This document shows positions 1 through 7,662 of a stretch of 64,000 nt of DNA, piece after piece. The notes beneath the pieces were generated by a model. It saw nothing but the letters and a program-made list of their open reading frames with translations, had not been told where the DNA came from and ran no database searches. Positions within the stretch are counted from its first letter, which is position 1. Each line of letters starts with the position of its first letter. Both the position numbers and the translations under genes were made by a program. Origin of the DNA: Sphingobacterium humi (GTDB lineage Bacteria; Bacteroidota; Bacteroidia; Sphingobacteriales; Sphingobacteriaceae); NCBI RefSeq assembly GCF_009768885.1, contig NZ_WSQA01000017.1:31884-95883 (forward strand), written 5' to 3'.

Positions 1-17
1 TTCATTTCCATTGCAGA

Positions 18-60
18 CCCCTTTCACTCCCCTTTCAAACCCGTATCAATCCCCTTTGCA
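18..60. repeat. G-rich (minus strand) dispersed element, copy 1
   Basis: Read on the minus strand this stretch has four G-runs, complementary to the C-runs at 18-21, 29-32, 40-42 and 51-54, separated by 7-8 nt. Positions 25-60 match 43922-43957 at 32 of 36 bases in the same orientation. Both copies lie just downstream of the last gene of a long minus-strand operon (PfkB here, GH65 there). It could be a dispersed repeat or a G-quadruplex-prone 3' element. No protein is encoded between the window start and position 105. Confidence 0.6.
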
Positions 61-104
61 GTGGGGCTGGATACGGCCTTGAAAAGCTTCAGAAAAAAGC
101 AATG

Positions 105-1130
105 CTATTTCCTAAACCCGAGTTCTTCTCCCAGCTCAAGGCAGCTTTTTATATCGCTTATCCCGTCCGAGCAAGTAACATCGGCCAGACTAGCGGCAGC
201 CACACATACGCCGAGTTTCAGCGCCTCTTGCATGGGCCATCCCTCATGCACGGCAAGAAGAATTCCGGCGGCTAGGGCGTCTCCGGCGCCGTTATTTCCC
301 ACGATATAGCCTTCCGGTAGGAATAAGCTCGGTTGAAAGAGGCGGAGGCCATTGCGTTGCGCGGCCCAGACCCCTGCGGGGAAATGGATGATGATCCAAT
401 CTTGCACGCCCATGGCGAAAATATTATCAAACACCTGCATGCATCGGCGTTCCATTTCTTGTTCATCATGCAGCTCCATCAGGTCGATTCCCGCCAGTCT
501 ACTGGCTTCAAACTCATTTAGAAAGAGGTAATCGACATAAGGTAGGGCACAAGGGACAATGTTGGTAAAGCGATCGCTGTTTTCAGAGACCAGGTCTACG
601 GTAGTAATAAATCCTTGTTGTTTGGCTTCTTCCAAAATTTCAGAGGCTTGGGTTCGGCCATTACTTTGAATTTCGTCCAGTTTATCCAATAGCAATAGGT
701 AGCCCAGGTGGAATATTTTTGCTTGCGATTGGTTGAGGTTAAAATGCGACTTCTCGAGCTTGGCATTGGCGCCACGGTGATGGAAGAACGTACGCTTGCC
801 CGATTGTTTTACGGATACCACTAAGGTATAGGAGGAAGGAACATCTGGCAGGCTCTTCAATTGATCGCAATTGATACCGGCTTGTTTACAGTCTGCTAAA
901 ATCCAGCGGCCGTGAGCATCATCACCAACGAGGCCGATGGCCTCCAAGGGGAATGCTGCGCCTAAGCGAACTAAGGCCGATAGGATATTGTAGGCGGAGC
1001 CGCCGTTACTCTTATATTCATCTAGGATATTGACCAGGGATTGTTCTTCGGGGAATTTGTCGATAAGCTTAACCTCATCTAAAATCCAATTTCCGGCGGC
1101 CAAGATGCCCGATCGTTGCGCTTGCTGCAT
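105..1130 (-). CDS. PfkB-family carbohydrate kinase
   Basis: ATP-dependent sugar kinase of the ribokinase/PfkB family, cytoplasmic and about 341 residues, the usual size. The N-terminal substrate-lid segment GGSAYN and the C-terminal signature GNNGAGDALAAGI near residues 278-290 are visible; the Asp of GAGD is the catalytic base. I chose the ATG at 1130 rather than an upstream in-frame TTG at 1142. It is the last gene of the eight-gene operon that starts at 7499, so it probably phosphorylates the monosaccharide or inositol-like product released upstream, before aldol cleavage. IolC (5-dehydro-2-deoxygluconokinase) and 2-keto-3-deoxygluconate kinase belong to the same family, so the substrate is open. 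Confidence 0.85.
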   Translation of the reverse strand: MQQAQRSGILAAGNWILDEVKLIDKFPEEQSLVNILDEYKSNGGSAYNILSALVRLGAAFPLEAIGLVGDDAHGRWILADCKQAGINCDQLKSLPDVPSSYTLVVSVKQSGKRTFFHHRGANAKLEKSHFNLNQSQAKIFHLGYLLLLDKLDEIQSNGRTQASEILEEAKQQGFITTVDLVSENSDRFTNIVPCALPYVDYLFLNEFEASRLAGIDLMELHDEQEMERRCMQVFDNIFAMGVQDWIIIHFPAGVWAAQRNGLRLFQPSLFLPEGYIVGNNGAGDALAAGILLAVHEGWPMQEALKLGVCVAAASLADVTCSDGISDIKSCLELGEELGFRK

Positions 1131-1184
1131 ACGTGTTGTCAATTAATAAACGCCTAATTTATTTCTTTTAAATACATGGGATGT

Positions 1185-2330
1185 TTAGCTTGCCACCGTC
1201 TGTATGTCTACTGATTTACGATCCTGGTGCGATAGGAGGGCGGCATCGAAAATCTCATGGCTGGCCAGTACCTCTTCCAGGGTTACACAGCCAAATCGAC
1301 CGTCTAATTTCCCCTCCCGCTCTGCGAAGAAGGCAGCCAGCATCTGCATAAAGGCTTCGGGAAATCCCGGTTCAAAAATACCGCCGGTAATGGTTGGGAA
1401 GGGAACTTGAAAGCCGAGGTCGGTACGTTGCCAAGACTGCTCATTCCCCTGGTTCCAATTAAAGGTCCATAAGGCTTTGGTGTCCTTGGTGCTGTATTTT
1501 ACACCACCTTCGGTGCCATACACCTCAATATACCAGGTGTTGGTTTCGCCGGGCGCCAGGCGTTTCATTTCCAAGGTCATCGGAATGGGCTCATCTCCGT
1601 CGCTATGCACCTGTGTGGTTAAAATAGCATTATTCCAAGTGTCAGCATCGGCCATGCCCCCTTTGCCATCGGGCCGTTTGGTTATTATTTTCTGCAGTTG
1701 GGCAAATAGAATCTCCGGACGCCAACCCAGGCGTAAAGGAATATGGAGAACATGGATACCCAAGTCGCCCATCACACCAATCTGACCACAGTAGGCCGAT
1801 TGACGCTTCCAGTTTACGGGTTTTTGAGGGTTCATATCGCTGGCATGTAAAAAGCCCGCTTTAATCTCTATAATCCGGCCTAAACGACCGCTCTTTACTT
1901 CCTCAACTACGCGTTGGGCACCCGGAAAGAAGGGCATTTCGGAACTACAGCGTGCAAATCGCCCTAATGATTTTGCGGTATTAATGATTTCCTCGGCGGC
2001 TTTTAGGTCAATGCCGAAGGGTTTTTCGCCTAATAAATCTTTGCCGGCTTGCAGAATTTCGATGTACATCGATTTATGCAGGTGATGAGGTACTGCAATG
2101 TAAACCACGTCCACCTGTTCACTATGTATCAGTGTGGTATAATCTGTGGTTAATAGAGAAACGGTTTCAATTTGTTTATACCATTCCAATGCTTGTTCGT
2201 TCAGGTCGCAAACTGCGGTCAGTTGCACCTTTACAGGATAGTTGTTCAAGGTAAACCAACGCCCGAAGGCACTGGCTGCTTCCTTGCCCATTAATCCACC
2301 GCCGATAATACCAACACGTACTGTTTTCAT
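1185..2330 (-). CDS. Gfo/Idh/MocA-family NAD(P)-dependent oxidoreductase
   Basis: Cytoplasmic two-domain sugar or cyclitol oxidoreductase of 381 residues. The Rossmann nucleotide-binding loop GGGLMG is at residues 10-15 and the family EKP motif (catalytic Lys region) at 102-104. No signal peptide is seen. The ATG at 2330 is preferred to a TTG one codon upstream. The stop lies 55 bp before the PfkB gene and the start 6 bp from the end of the aldolase gene, consistent with one operon. Family members oxidise inositols or hexose C-3/C-1 hydroxyls, or reduce ketosugars; with DUF1080 proteins in the same operon, interconversion of 3-keto sugars is a reasonable guess. Confidence 0.85.
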   Translation of the reverse strand: MKTVRVGIIGGGLMGKEAASAFGRWFTLNNYPVKVQLTAVCDLNEQALEWYKQIETVSLLTTDYTTLIHSEQVDVVYIAVPHHLHKSMYIEILQAGKDLLGEKPFGIDLKAAEEIINTAKSLGRFARCSSEMPFFPGAQRVVEEVKSGRLGRIIEIKAGFLHASDMNPQKPVNWKRQSAYCGQIGVMGDLGIHVLHIPLRLGWRPEILFAQLQKIITKRPDGKGGMADADTWNNAILTTQVHSDGDEPIPMTLEMKRLAPGETNTWYIEVYGTEGGVKYSTKDTKALWTFNWNQGNEQSWQRTDLGFQVPFPTITGGIFEPGFPEAFMQMLAAFFAEREGKLDGRFGCVTLEEVLASHEIFDAALLSHQDRKSVDIQTVAS

Positions 2331-2335
2331 CAATT

Positions 2336-3166
2336 TTAGCTTAAAAGGTCAATTACTTCTGCTGGTTTTTTGCCTTCATGCACAATGGCCATTAAGGCTT
2401 GCGTCATGCCCCCAGGATTGGCATGCTGAATCACATTACGCCCATACACAATCCCCTTGACGCCTTGCTGCATCAGCTGATAGGTGCGCTCCAAGATCTC
2501 AGCGTCACTTGCTTTACCGCCGCCACGTACCAAGACTGGAATCTTGCCGGCAATTTCAACCACACGATGGTATAAGGAAACATCATCGGTCGGATCTGCT
2601 TTAATGATATCGGCGCCGAGTTCAACCCCTTGTCGTACTAAAGGAATGATCTTCTCCGGATCGCCATTCACCATATAGCCTCCGGCTTCGCTATTCGGGC
2701 GGAACACCAAAGGTTCTACCATCAAGGGAATGCCATAGCGATCTGCTTCTGGTTTTATTTTCAGAATGTTCTGGATACATTGATCGGTTACTTCAGGCTC
2801 GTCAGGAATACTGAATAGATTGACCACCACACAAACCGCATCTAAACGAATGGCCTGTTCAATGGGGTTTTCAATCATCCGGCTAAAGAGCGTCCTTGGC
2901 AATTGTTTGCCATAAACATTGGCCACATCGGTACGAAGAACCAAAGAAGGTTTTTCCCGACCAGGAATGGATTGCAGGTAGTCTGCTTGACCAACGGTCA
3001 GCTGAATGGCATCGGGAGCTGCATCGACTAAGATGTCTACCGATTTTTGAACACTTTCGATGCCTTGCAAAAAGCCGTATTCATTAAAAAAACCATGGTC
3101 TATGGCCACATCAAAACAATGGCCAGACTTACTATTAAAAAGCCTGTTCAGGCGATATGATTTCAT
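2336..3166 (-). CDS. Class I (DhnA/DeoC-type) aldolase
   Basis: A 276-residue TIM-barrel aldolase resembling the class I fructose-bisphosphate aldolase DhnA, LsrF and DeoC group. Visible signatures are DVAIDHG at residues 19-25, the Schiff-base lysine in ADIIKADPT (Lys189) and the phosphate-binding RGGGK at 214-218. It most likely splits a phosphorylated keto-sugar made by the PfkB kinase into C3 units. It sits between PIG-L and Gfo/Idh genes with short gaps. LacD-like tagatose-bisphosphate aldolase or an LsrF-like thiolase activity are alternatives; the exact substrate cannot be told from sequence. Confidence 0.8.
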   Translation of the reverse strand: MKSYRLNRLFNSKSGHCFDVAIDHGFFNEYGFLQGIESVQKSVDILVDAAPDAIQLTVGQADYLQSIPGREKPSLVLRTDVANVYGKQLPRTLFSRMIENPIEQAIRLDAVCVVVNLFSIPDEPEVTDQCIQNILKIKPEADRYGIPLMVEPLVFRPNSEAGGYMVNGDPEKIIPLVRQGVELGADIIKADPTDDVSLYHRVVEIAGKIPVLVRGGGKASDAEILERTYQLMQQGVKGIVYGRNVIQHANPGGMTQALMAIVHEGKKPAEVIDLLS

Positions 3167-3202
3167 AGCTTGTATTCATTATAGGTAATAGATTGCGATT
3201 GG

Positions 3203-3970
3203 TTAAAAGTCGACATGGACTAAATCGCCGAGTTCTGCTTGTAAAATATTGTCCTGCGGGAAGGCATGGCCTAGGTGCTGACGGAATCCCTCGCCATAGG
3301 CTACCCCGATTTGTTCGCCCCGATGGGATGAAAAAGCCTTCATGGCAATGATGTACTCATCCATACCATGGTGTTCACGAAGCCAGGTGCGTTGCGAGGC
3401 ATGGCAGGCTAACATCTCCTCCTTCATACCGATTTTATCGCTGATATCTACGATCATACCGGGTTTTATCGCTTCGCCAAATTTATCCTTGCCTTCCATG
3501 GCATCTAAGTAATAGAGATGTGGCGTGTAAAAATAAGGTTCGGCACCTTCGGTTTTTATATTCACAATACCCGCACTAAAACAGGCTGTCTGTACTAATT
3601 TGCTGGTCATTTCATGATCGACCATATAGCAGGAAGGGCTCATGGTCATCACAATTTGTGGCCTTGTTTTACGAATTAAGGCGATGGTTTTTAATAAGCT
3701 CGGTCTGTCGTACAGCACAAAGACATCATCGCATTCCAGGCAGTTGTAATTAGCACCCAATAAGCTAGCGGCATCTGCGGCTTCTTGTTTGCGAATCCGG
3801 CCAATCTCCTCACGGCTAAGGGTTGTTGTTCCGCAATCGCCCGGCGTCATGGTGGCCATTTCTATCTGCCAGCCCTTCTCCTTTAATTGGGCTAAGGTAC
3901 CGGCGCATAGGATTTCAGCATCATCCGGATGGGCAACTAAGGCTAATATCGTTTTATTCGTATCGTTCAT
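3203..3970 (-). CDS. PIG-L-family de-N-acetylase
   Basis: Zinc-dependent N-deacetylase of the PIG-L/MshB/BshB family, 255 residues. The zinc motif AHPDDAE is at residues 13-19, and a downstream DHE segment around residue 135 supplies further metal/catalytic residues. It has no signal peptide, so it acts in the cytoplasm. Family members deacetylate GlcNAc-inositol, GlcNAc-malate or N,N'-diacetylchitobiose-type substrates. The start is 8 bp from the stop of the NagB-like gene, so the pair probably works in sequence: remove acetyl, then deaminate/isomerise the amino sugar. A role in low-molecular-weight thiol synthesis (BshB) is possible but less likely inside a catabolic operon. Confidence 0.88.
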   Translation of the reverse strand: MNDTNKTILALVAHPDDAEILCAGTLAQLKEKGWQIEMATMTPGDCGTTTLSREEIGRIRKQEAADAASLLGANYNCLECDDVFVLYDRPSLLKTIALIRKTRPQIVMTMSPSCYMVDHEMTSKLVQTACFSAGIVNIKTEGAEPYFYTPHLYYLDAMEGKDKFGEAIKPGMIVDISDKIGMKEEMLACHASQRTWLREHHGMDEYIIAMKAFSSHRGEQIGVAYGEGFRQHLGHAFPQDNILQAELGDLVHVDF

Positions 3971-3978
3971 GTGAAAGG

Positions 3979-4908
3979 TTAGTGCATTTCAGTGTCTACA
4001 GATTTAATTGCTTTCCGGTAGTAATGGAACTCCACATTTGGGTGGTCCGCCAATAAAGACATTGGCACGGCGGTATCCACAATACCTTTGGAAATCATGA
4101 AAGCTGTCAATCGCATCCCAAAGGGGTTGTCATGATTGCCGGCTTGCCAAATGCTAACCCGCTCGGCCTTCCAAGTCTCTACCGGGCCTACGGTGGTCGC
4201 TTGCATTGGTACCCCAACCACATAGCCACCACCTGAAGTGCGTGCATTTTGCATTAAGGTAATGGGGTGTAAATCGACAATACGGGCACTCAATTGCCGG
4301 TATTCTTCGGCGGTTGGCGGCGCATCGGCATAAGCACCACTGCGCTTCAACGGATCGTTAAAGGCCCAATGTTTGGCATCACCCTGTCCGCCTTGCATGG
4401 TTACACAACGAATCTCATCAAAACTTTTAGTATACTCGGCCAAGTTAGATGCCAGCGGATAATGAATGTTCTCCTCCGGCATACGTAGTTCGGGCTTGAT
4501 TTTGTTGAAGAGTAAATCACGATTTGCTTTCACAAAAGAAAGAGGATGGGTGTCAGGCACTTCAGTGCCATGTTCATACCATTCATCCATGCCCCAGAAA
4601 TGGCAGTTTTTCAGGTTTATTTCTAGGCTATTGACCAATTGAGCTACTAAGGGTAGTTGTTCGGTAGGGCCAATAGGTCCGCAGATACCTGCCGGTGCAG
4701 CTGCTGTCGATTGCTTCCAGGCTTCAATGTATTGCAAGGCCTCGGCCAGGTAAAACTCTTCCAAGGTTTCATGGAATATCACTTTGAATCCCGGGCGGCT
4801 CAATTGCAGTAAATCTTTTTCGCTAAGCTGGGCAGCATCGCGCATAATCTGTTCATCCAAGGTAGTATAATCCCACCAGGTTTCGGCAAGCCTACTTATC
4901 TTTCTCAT
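3979..4908 (-). CDS. NagB-like glucosamine-6-phosphate deaminase/isomerase family protein
   Basis: A 309-residue member of the NagB/6-phosphogluconolactonase fold. The MDEWY segment (Asp108) corresponds to the DEY active-site region of NagB, and GDAKHWAFNDP (Asp177, His180) to the GxDGHxAFNEP motif, so the catalytic Asp and His are kept, with a shifted spacing. It is longer than typical NagB (about 260-270 residues) because of an N-terminal extension and is clearly divergent, so its amino sugar may not be GlcN6P. It lies between a PIG-L deacetylase and a Gfo/Idh oxidoreductase in the GntR-controlled operon. Confidence 0.8.
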   Translation of the reverse strand: MRKISRLAETWWDYTTLDEQIMRDAAQLSEKDLLQLSRPGFKVIFHETLEEFYLAEALQYIEAWKQSTAAAPAGICGPIGPTEQLPLVAQLVNSLEINLKNCHFWGMDEWYEHGTEVPDTHPLSFVKANRDLLFNKIKPELRMPEENIHYPLASNLAEYTKSFDEIRCVTMQGGQGDAKHWAFNDPLKRSGAYADAPPTAEEYRQLSARIVDLHPITLMQNARTSGGGYVVGVPMQATTVGPVETWKAERVSIWQAGNHDNPFGMRLTAFMISKGIVDTAVPMSLLADHPNVEFHYYRKAIKSVDTEMH

Positions 4909-4962
4909 TGCTAAGGGTTTAAATAGAGGTGTTTATGTTGATTAATATATGCTGTTCTTTGT

Positions 4963-6045
4963 TTATAAACGGACAACTTCGCCGGTTTTCACCGACTTAT
5001 CGCAGGCAAAGGCAATGCGCAAGCTGTTTACCGCATCTTCAATATGGTCGCTTAAGTCTACATCTTCTTGAATAGCCTTTAAAAAATAGGCTTGCTCACG
5101 GTTGCAGAGTTCTTGATGATCGGGTTCATCGGTTAAGTCAAACCATTCATCTTCCTGTGCAAAGAGTTCTTCCTTCGTTAAACTGGCGTGGTGGCGTAAA
5201 ATGGATTCGGTTTTGGTATGCGCTTCAATAGACCCCGATTTTCCGGTGCCTCCGGCTTCTTTGGCCACGATAGAAACGGATCCTTTCGGGCCTACCACAT
5301 CTTTTACAAAGAAGGCCGTTTCACTAACCATAGGGCCCCAACCAGCCTCATACCAACCTACAGAGCCATCTTCAAAGCGAATCTGTAGGTTGCCATAATT
5401 ATAATTGTCTTGGGGAATCTCGTTGGTTAACCTGGCGCCAATGGCATAAACTTGTGTCGGTTTAGAGCGAGTCATCTGACACATCACATCGATATAATGT
5501 ACGCCACAATCAACAATCGGGCTTAAGCTCGACATCAGGTTGCGGTGCAAGGTCCACATCGCACCATCGCTTTGTTGGTTCAGGTTCATCCGCATCACTA
5601 AGGGCTTGCCTAAATCGCCAGCCATATTCACAAATTGAATCCAAGAAGGGTGATGCCTCAAAATATAGCCTACTACCAATTTTTTACCCGTTTGTTTTGC
5701 CACCTGTTGCACATGCTCGGCACCTTCCACCGAACTGGCGATTGGTTTTTCCACGAAAACATGGCAGCCACTTTCCATGGCTTTTACGGCATAGGCTTCA
5801 TGGGTGTCTGGGTAGGTCGAGATACAAACCGCGTCGGGTTTGCTTGCTGCTAAGGCCGTCTCAAAATCATCATACAAAGGATAGCCGCCTCCCATTTTCT
5901 CATTCAATAGCTCTTTGCTTTTTCCTCTGGATACCAAGCCTACAATTTCAAATTCGTCCATAATATGGTAAGCCCAGGCATGGGAAGCTCCCATATTGCC
6001 ACAACCTACCACCAAGATGCGAACTTTTTTATTTTGATTTTCCAT
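4963..6045 (-). CDS. Gfo/Idh/MocA-family oxidoreductase
   Basis: Second cytoplasmic Gfo/Idh/MocA oxidoreductase of the operon, about 360 residues. The dinucleotide loop GCGNMG is at residues 14-19 and VEKP at 98-101. It is not a close copy of the first (1185-2330), so the two probably act on different steps, for example oxidation and re-reduction at different carbons. The ATG at 6045 is used; the longer frame begins with TTG at 6051. It starts 15 bp after the stop of the first DUF1080 gene, whereas the DUF1080 proteins are exported and this protein is not. Confidence 0.85.
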   Translation of the reverse strand: MENQNKKVRILVVGCGNMGASHAWAYHIMDEFEIVGLVSRGKSKELLNEKMGGGYPLYDDFETALAASKPDAVCISTYPDTHEAYAVKAMESGCHVFVEKPIASSVEGAEHVQQVAKQTGKKLVVGYILRHHPSWIQFVNMAGDLGKPLVMRMNLNQQSDGAMWTLHRNLMSSLSPIVDCGVHYIDVMCQMTRSKPTQVYAIGARLTNEIPQDNYNYGNLQIRFEDGSVGWYEAGWGPMVSETAFFVKDVVGPKGSVSIVAKEAGGTGKSGSIEAHTKTESILRHHASLTKEELFAQEDEWFDLTDEPDHQELCNREQAYFLKAIQEDVDLSDHIEDAVNSLRIAFACDKSVKTGEVVRL

Positions 6046-6059
6046 AACCAAGGGTCGAT

Positions 6060-6665
6060 TTATTTGAGTTCTTTGATCTTAATATTTTTCCAACGTACTT
6101 TGATGCCACCGCCATCGTGAATCTGTAAAGCAATAAAGCCTTGGGCATCGCCTATTTTTTGATCGGATAGGTGAACCATCTGCTTGCCATTGATCCAAGT
6201 TGTAATTTCATTACCCTTGGCTACAATGCGCATTTTATTCCAATCGGTAGCTTTTAAGGCTTTTTGTTCCTCTGCCCCCGGTTGGATTAACCAACCACGA
6301 CCGTATGACTCATAGATACCCCCGCTATTGGACCCGGGAGGCGCTACTTCAACTTGCCAGCCTTTAATCTTCAAGCCGTCGATATCCGAACGGATAAATA
6401 CGCCACTGTTGCCATTGGCTTCGAGCTTAAATTGCAAGTTGAGTTCAAAATTTTTATAGCTGGTATTCGTAGATAAGTACCCATATTGTTTATCTGGTCC
6501 GCTTTCACAAATCAATTCCCCATTTTCTACATACCATTTTTCTGTACCATGAACTGTCCAACCGGTTAAATCTTTTCCATTGAACAAGGTTTTCGTTTGG
6601 GCAGAACTAGGGCTACTGAAGCTCAACAAACCCAAGATGAGAATGACTAAAAGGTAATTTTTCAT
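6060..6665 (-). CDS. Exported DUF1080 (3-keto-disaccharide hydrolase-like) protein
   Basis: A 201-residue single-domain protein with an N-terminal signal peptide (hydrophobic core LLVILILGLLSF, cleavage after about residue 22). The FNGKDLTGWTVHG start and SGVFIRSD and KGWQVEV segments are typical of DUF1080, a concanavalin-like beta sandwich now associated with cleavage of 3-keto-glycosides. It acts outside the cytoplasm. It follows a second DUF1080 gene by 6 bp, so the two are co-transcribed and probably act on the same kind of substrate. A carbohydrate-binding rather than hydrolytic role cannot be excluded. Confidence 0.85.
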   Translation of the reverse strand: MKNYLLVILILGLLSFSSPSSAQTKTLFNGKDLTGWTVHGTEKWYVENGELICESGPDKQYGYLSTNTSYKNFELNLQFKLEANGNSGVFIRSDIDGLKIKGWQVEVAPPGSNSGGIYESYGRGWLIQPGAEEQKALKATDWNKMRIVAKGNEITTWINGKQMVHLSDQKIGDAQGFIALQIHDGGGIKVRWKNIKIKELK

Positions 6666-6671
6666 GCTGTT

Positions 6672-7499
6672 TTATTTTTTAGGTGCCTTTAAAGGGATCA
6701 TATCTAAGCGGCGAACAAACATCTCGGCGCCTTCTGACTGTACTTGGATCTTCCCTTTGGAAGGGCGTACGTTGATGGCTTGGTTAACCAGCTTTCCATT
6801 GACATAAATATCAATGATGTCGCCGTGAACCACACATTCCAGTTTATTCCATTCACCTACTGGTTTATCAGCGTCCTTAGCGCCACGAAAACCTAACTCA
6901 TCCTTCCAATTTGGATCACGTCCTGACCAATTGATCCGCCCCTTGTTGATGGTGACCAATTCGCCGCCTTTTTGATAGATAGGGGTCCCGCTTTGGCGTT
7001 CTTTAGCAACCGGGCTGGTAATGCTGAACTTGTCGGTGCCATCGCCTACAACGATAAAATCGCCAACACCACCTTCAATAATATTACACTCAATGGAACG
7101 CATCCAAATGCCCGAATATCCACCATCGTCACCCACGGAATGGAATAACAAGCCATTGTCGCGTGCTCTTTCTTTCCGGCTTCCAAAGGTCAATTCGCCC
7201 CATTTGAATTCCATGATTAATTTGTAGTTCTCGTATTCTTCATTGGTCGTAATACAACCCCATTCTTCACCTGAGATGCGTAAAATACCATCCTTGACTG
7301 TAAATACACCCTTAGGATCCTGATGACGGCCACGATCTTGAATAAAGATGTACCAGCCGTCCAAGTTCTTTTTGTTGAATAACTGAATAGTTTTAGGTTT
7401 TTTCGGGGGAGTATTGCTGGTTGATGGCTCCAGGGTTATACCGCTGGAAAAAGACATCAAGATCCATGCAACTCCGAGCATGCCGATCATTCTTTTCAT
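6672..7499 (-). CDS. Exported DUF1080 protein, first gene of the operon
   Basis: A 275-residue DUF1080 protein with a signal peptide (residues 1 to about 22). The domain begins at LFNKKNLDGWYIF near residue 40 and carries the NGLLFH and WMRSIECNIIEGG segments seen in the larger members of this family. It is longer than its downstream neighbour and diverged from it. It is the first gene of the eight-gene operon ending at 105. The start is supported by a strong GAGGAGG ribosome-binding site at 7506-7512, and about 136 bp upstream lies the GntR-type palindrome. Confidence 0.85.
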   Translation of the reverse strand: MKRMIGMLGVAWILMSFSSGITLEPSTSNTPPKKPKTIQLFNKKNLDGWYIFIQDRGRHQDPKGVFTVKDGILRISGEEWGCITTNEEYENYKLIMEFKWGELTFGSRKERARDNGLLFHSVGDDGGYSGIWMRSIECNIIEGGVGDFIVVGDGTDKFSITSPVAKERQSGTPIYQKGGELVTINKGRINWSGRDPNWKDELGFRGAKDADKPVGEWNKLECVVHGDIIDIYVNGKLVNQAINVRPSKGKIQVQSEGAEMFVRRLDMIPLKAPKK

Positions 7500-7505
7500 A
7501 TGTAA

Positions 7506-7512
7506 CCTCCTC
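7506..7512 (-). promoter_or_regulatory. Strong Shine-Dalgarno site for the DUF1080 operon
   Basis: Minus-strand GAGGAGG ends 6 nt before the ATG at 7499. Shine-Dalgarno sites this complete are uncommon in Bacteroidota, which often use A-rich leaders, so this fixes the start and suggests strong translation. Confidence 0.6.
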
Positions 7513-7616
7513 TTGTTTTTTTAATGGTTGAATTCGGTTTATTGAAATGCGTAGGTTTATCTATTCAATATAGGCATTCCTACAGATTTATAGCGTATTT
7601 GATTAGGTTTCTATTA

Positions 7617-7646
7617 CAAAGATATAAATACAGGTTGTATATACAA
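7617..7646 (-). promoter_or_regulatory. Promoter of the DUF1080-to-PfkB operon
   Basis: On the minus strand TTG at 7646-7644, a 19-bp spacer, and TATCTTTG at 7624-7617 match the Bacteroidota sigma consensus (-33 TTG, -7 TAnnTTTG) exactly. The start point would be near 7610, giving a leader of about 110 nt. The -33 element lies inside the palindromic operator. Confidence 0.75.
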
Positions 7647-7647
7647 G
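7634..7647. promoter_or_regulatory. GntR-type operator, site 1
   Basis: GTTGTATATACAAG: a perfect 12-bp palindrome (TTGTATATACAA), one outer base away from the 14-bp palindrome CTTGTATATACAAG found near gntR. It overlaps the -33 element of the DUF1080 operon promoter, as expected for a repressor that blocks sigma binding. Its occurrence at three other regulon positions supports function. Confidence 0.75.
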
Positions 7648-7662
7648 TTAAATTACAAAAAA

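Noticed and set aside
3203..3970. Bacillithiol-synthesis deacetylase (BshB)
   Set aside because: Family fits, but the gene is embedded in a catabolic operon with no bshA or bshC nearby.
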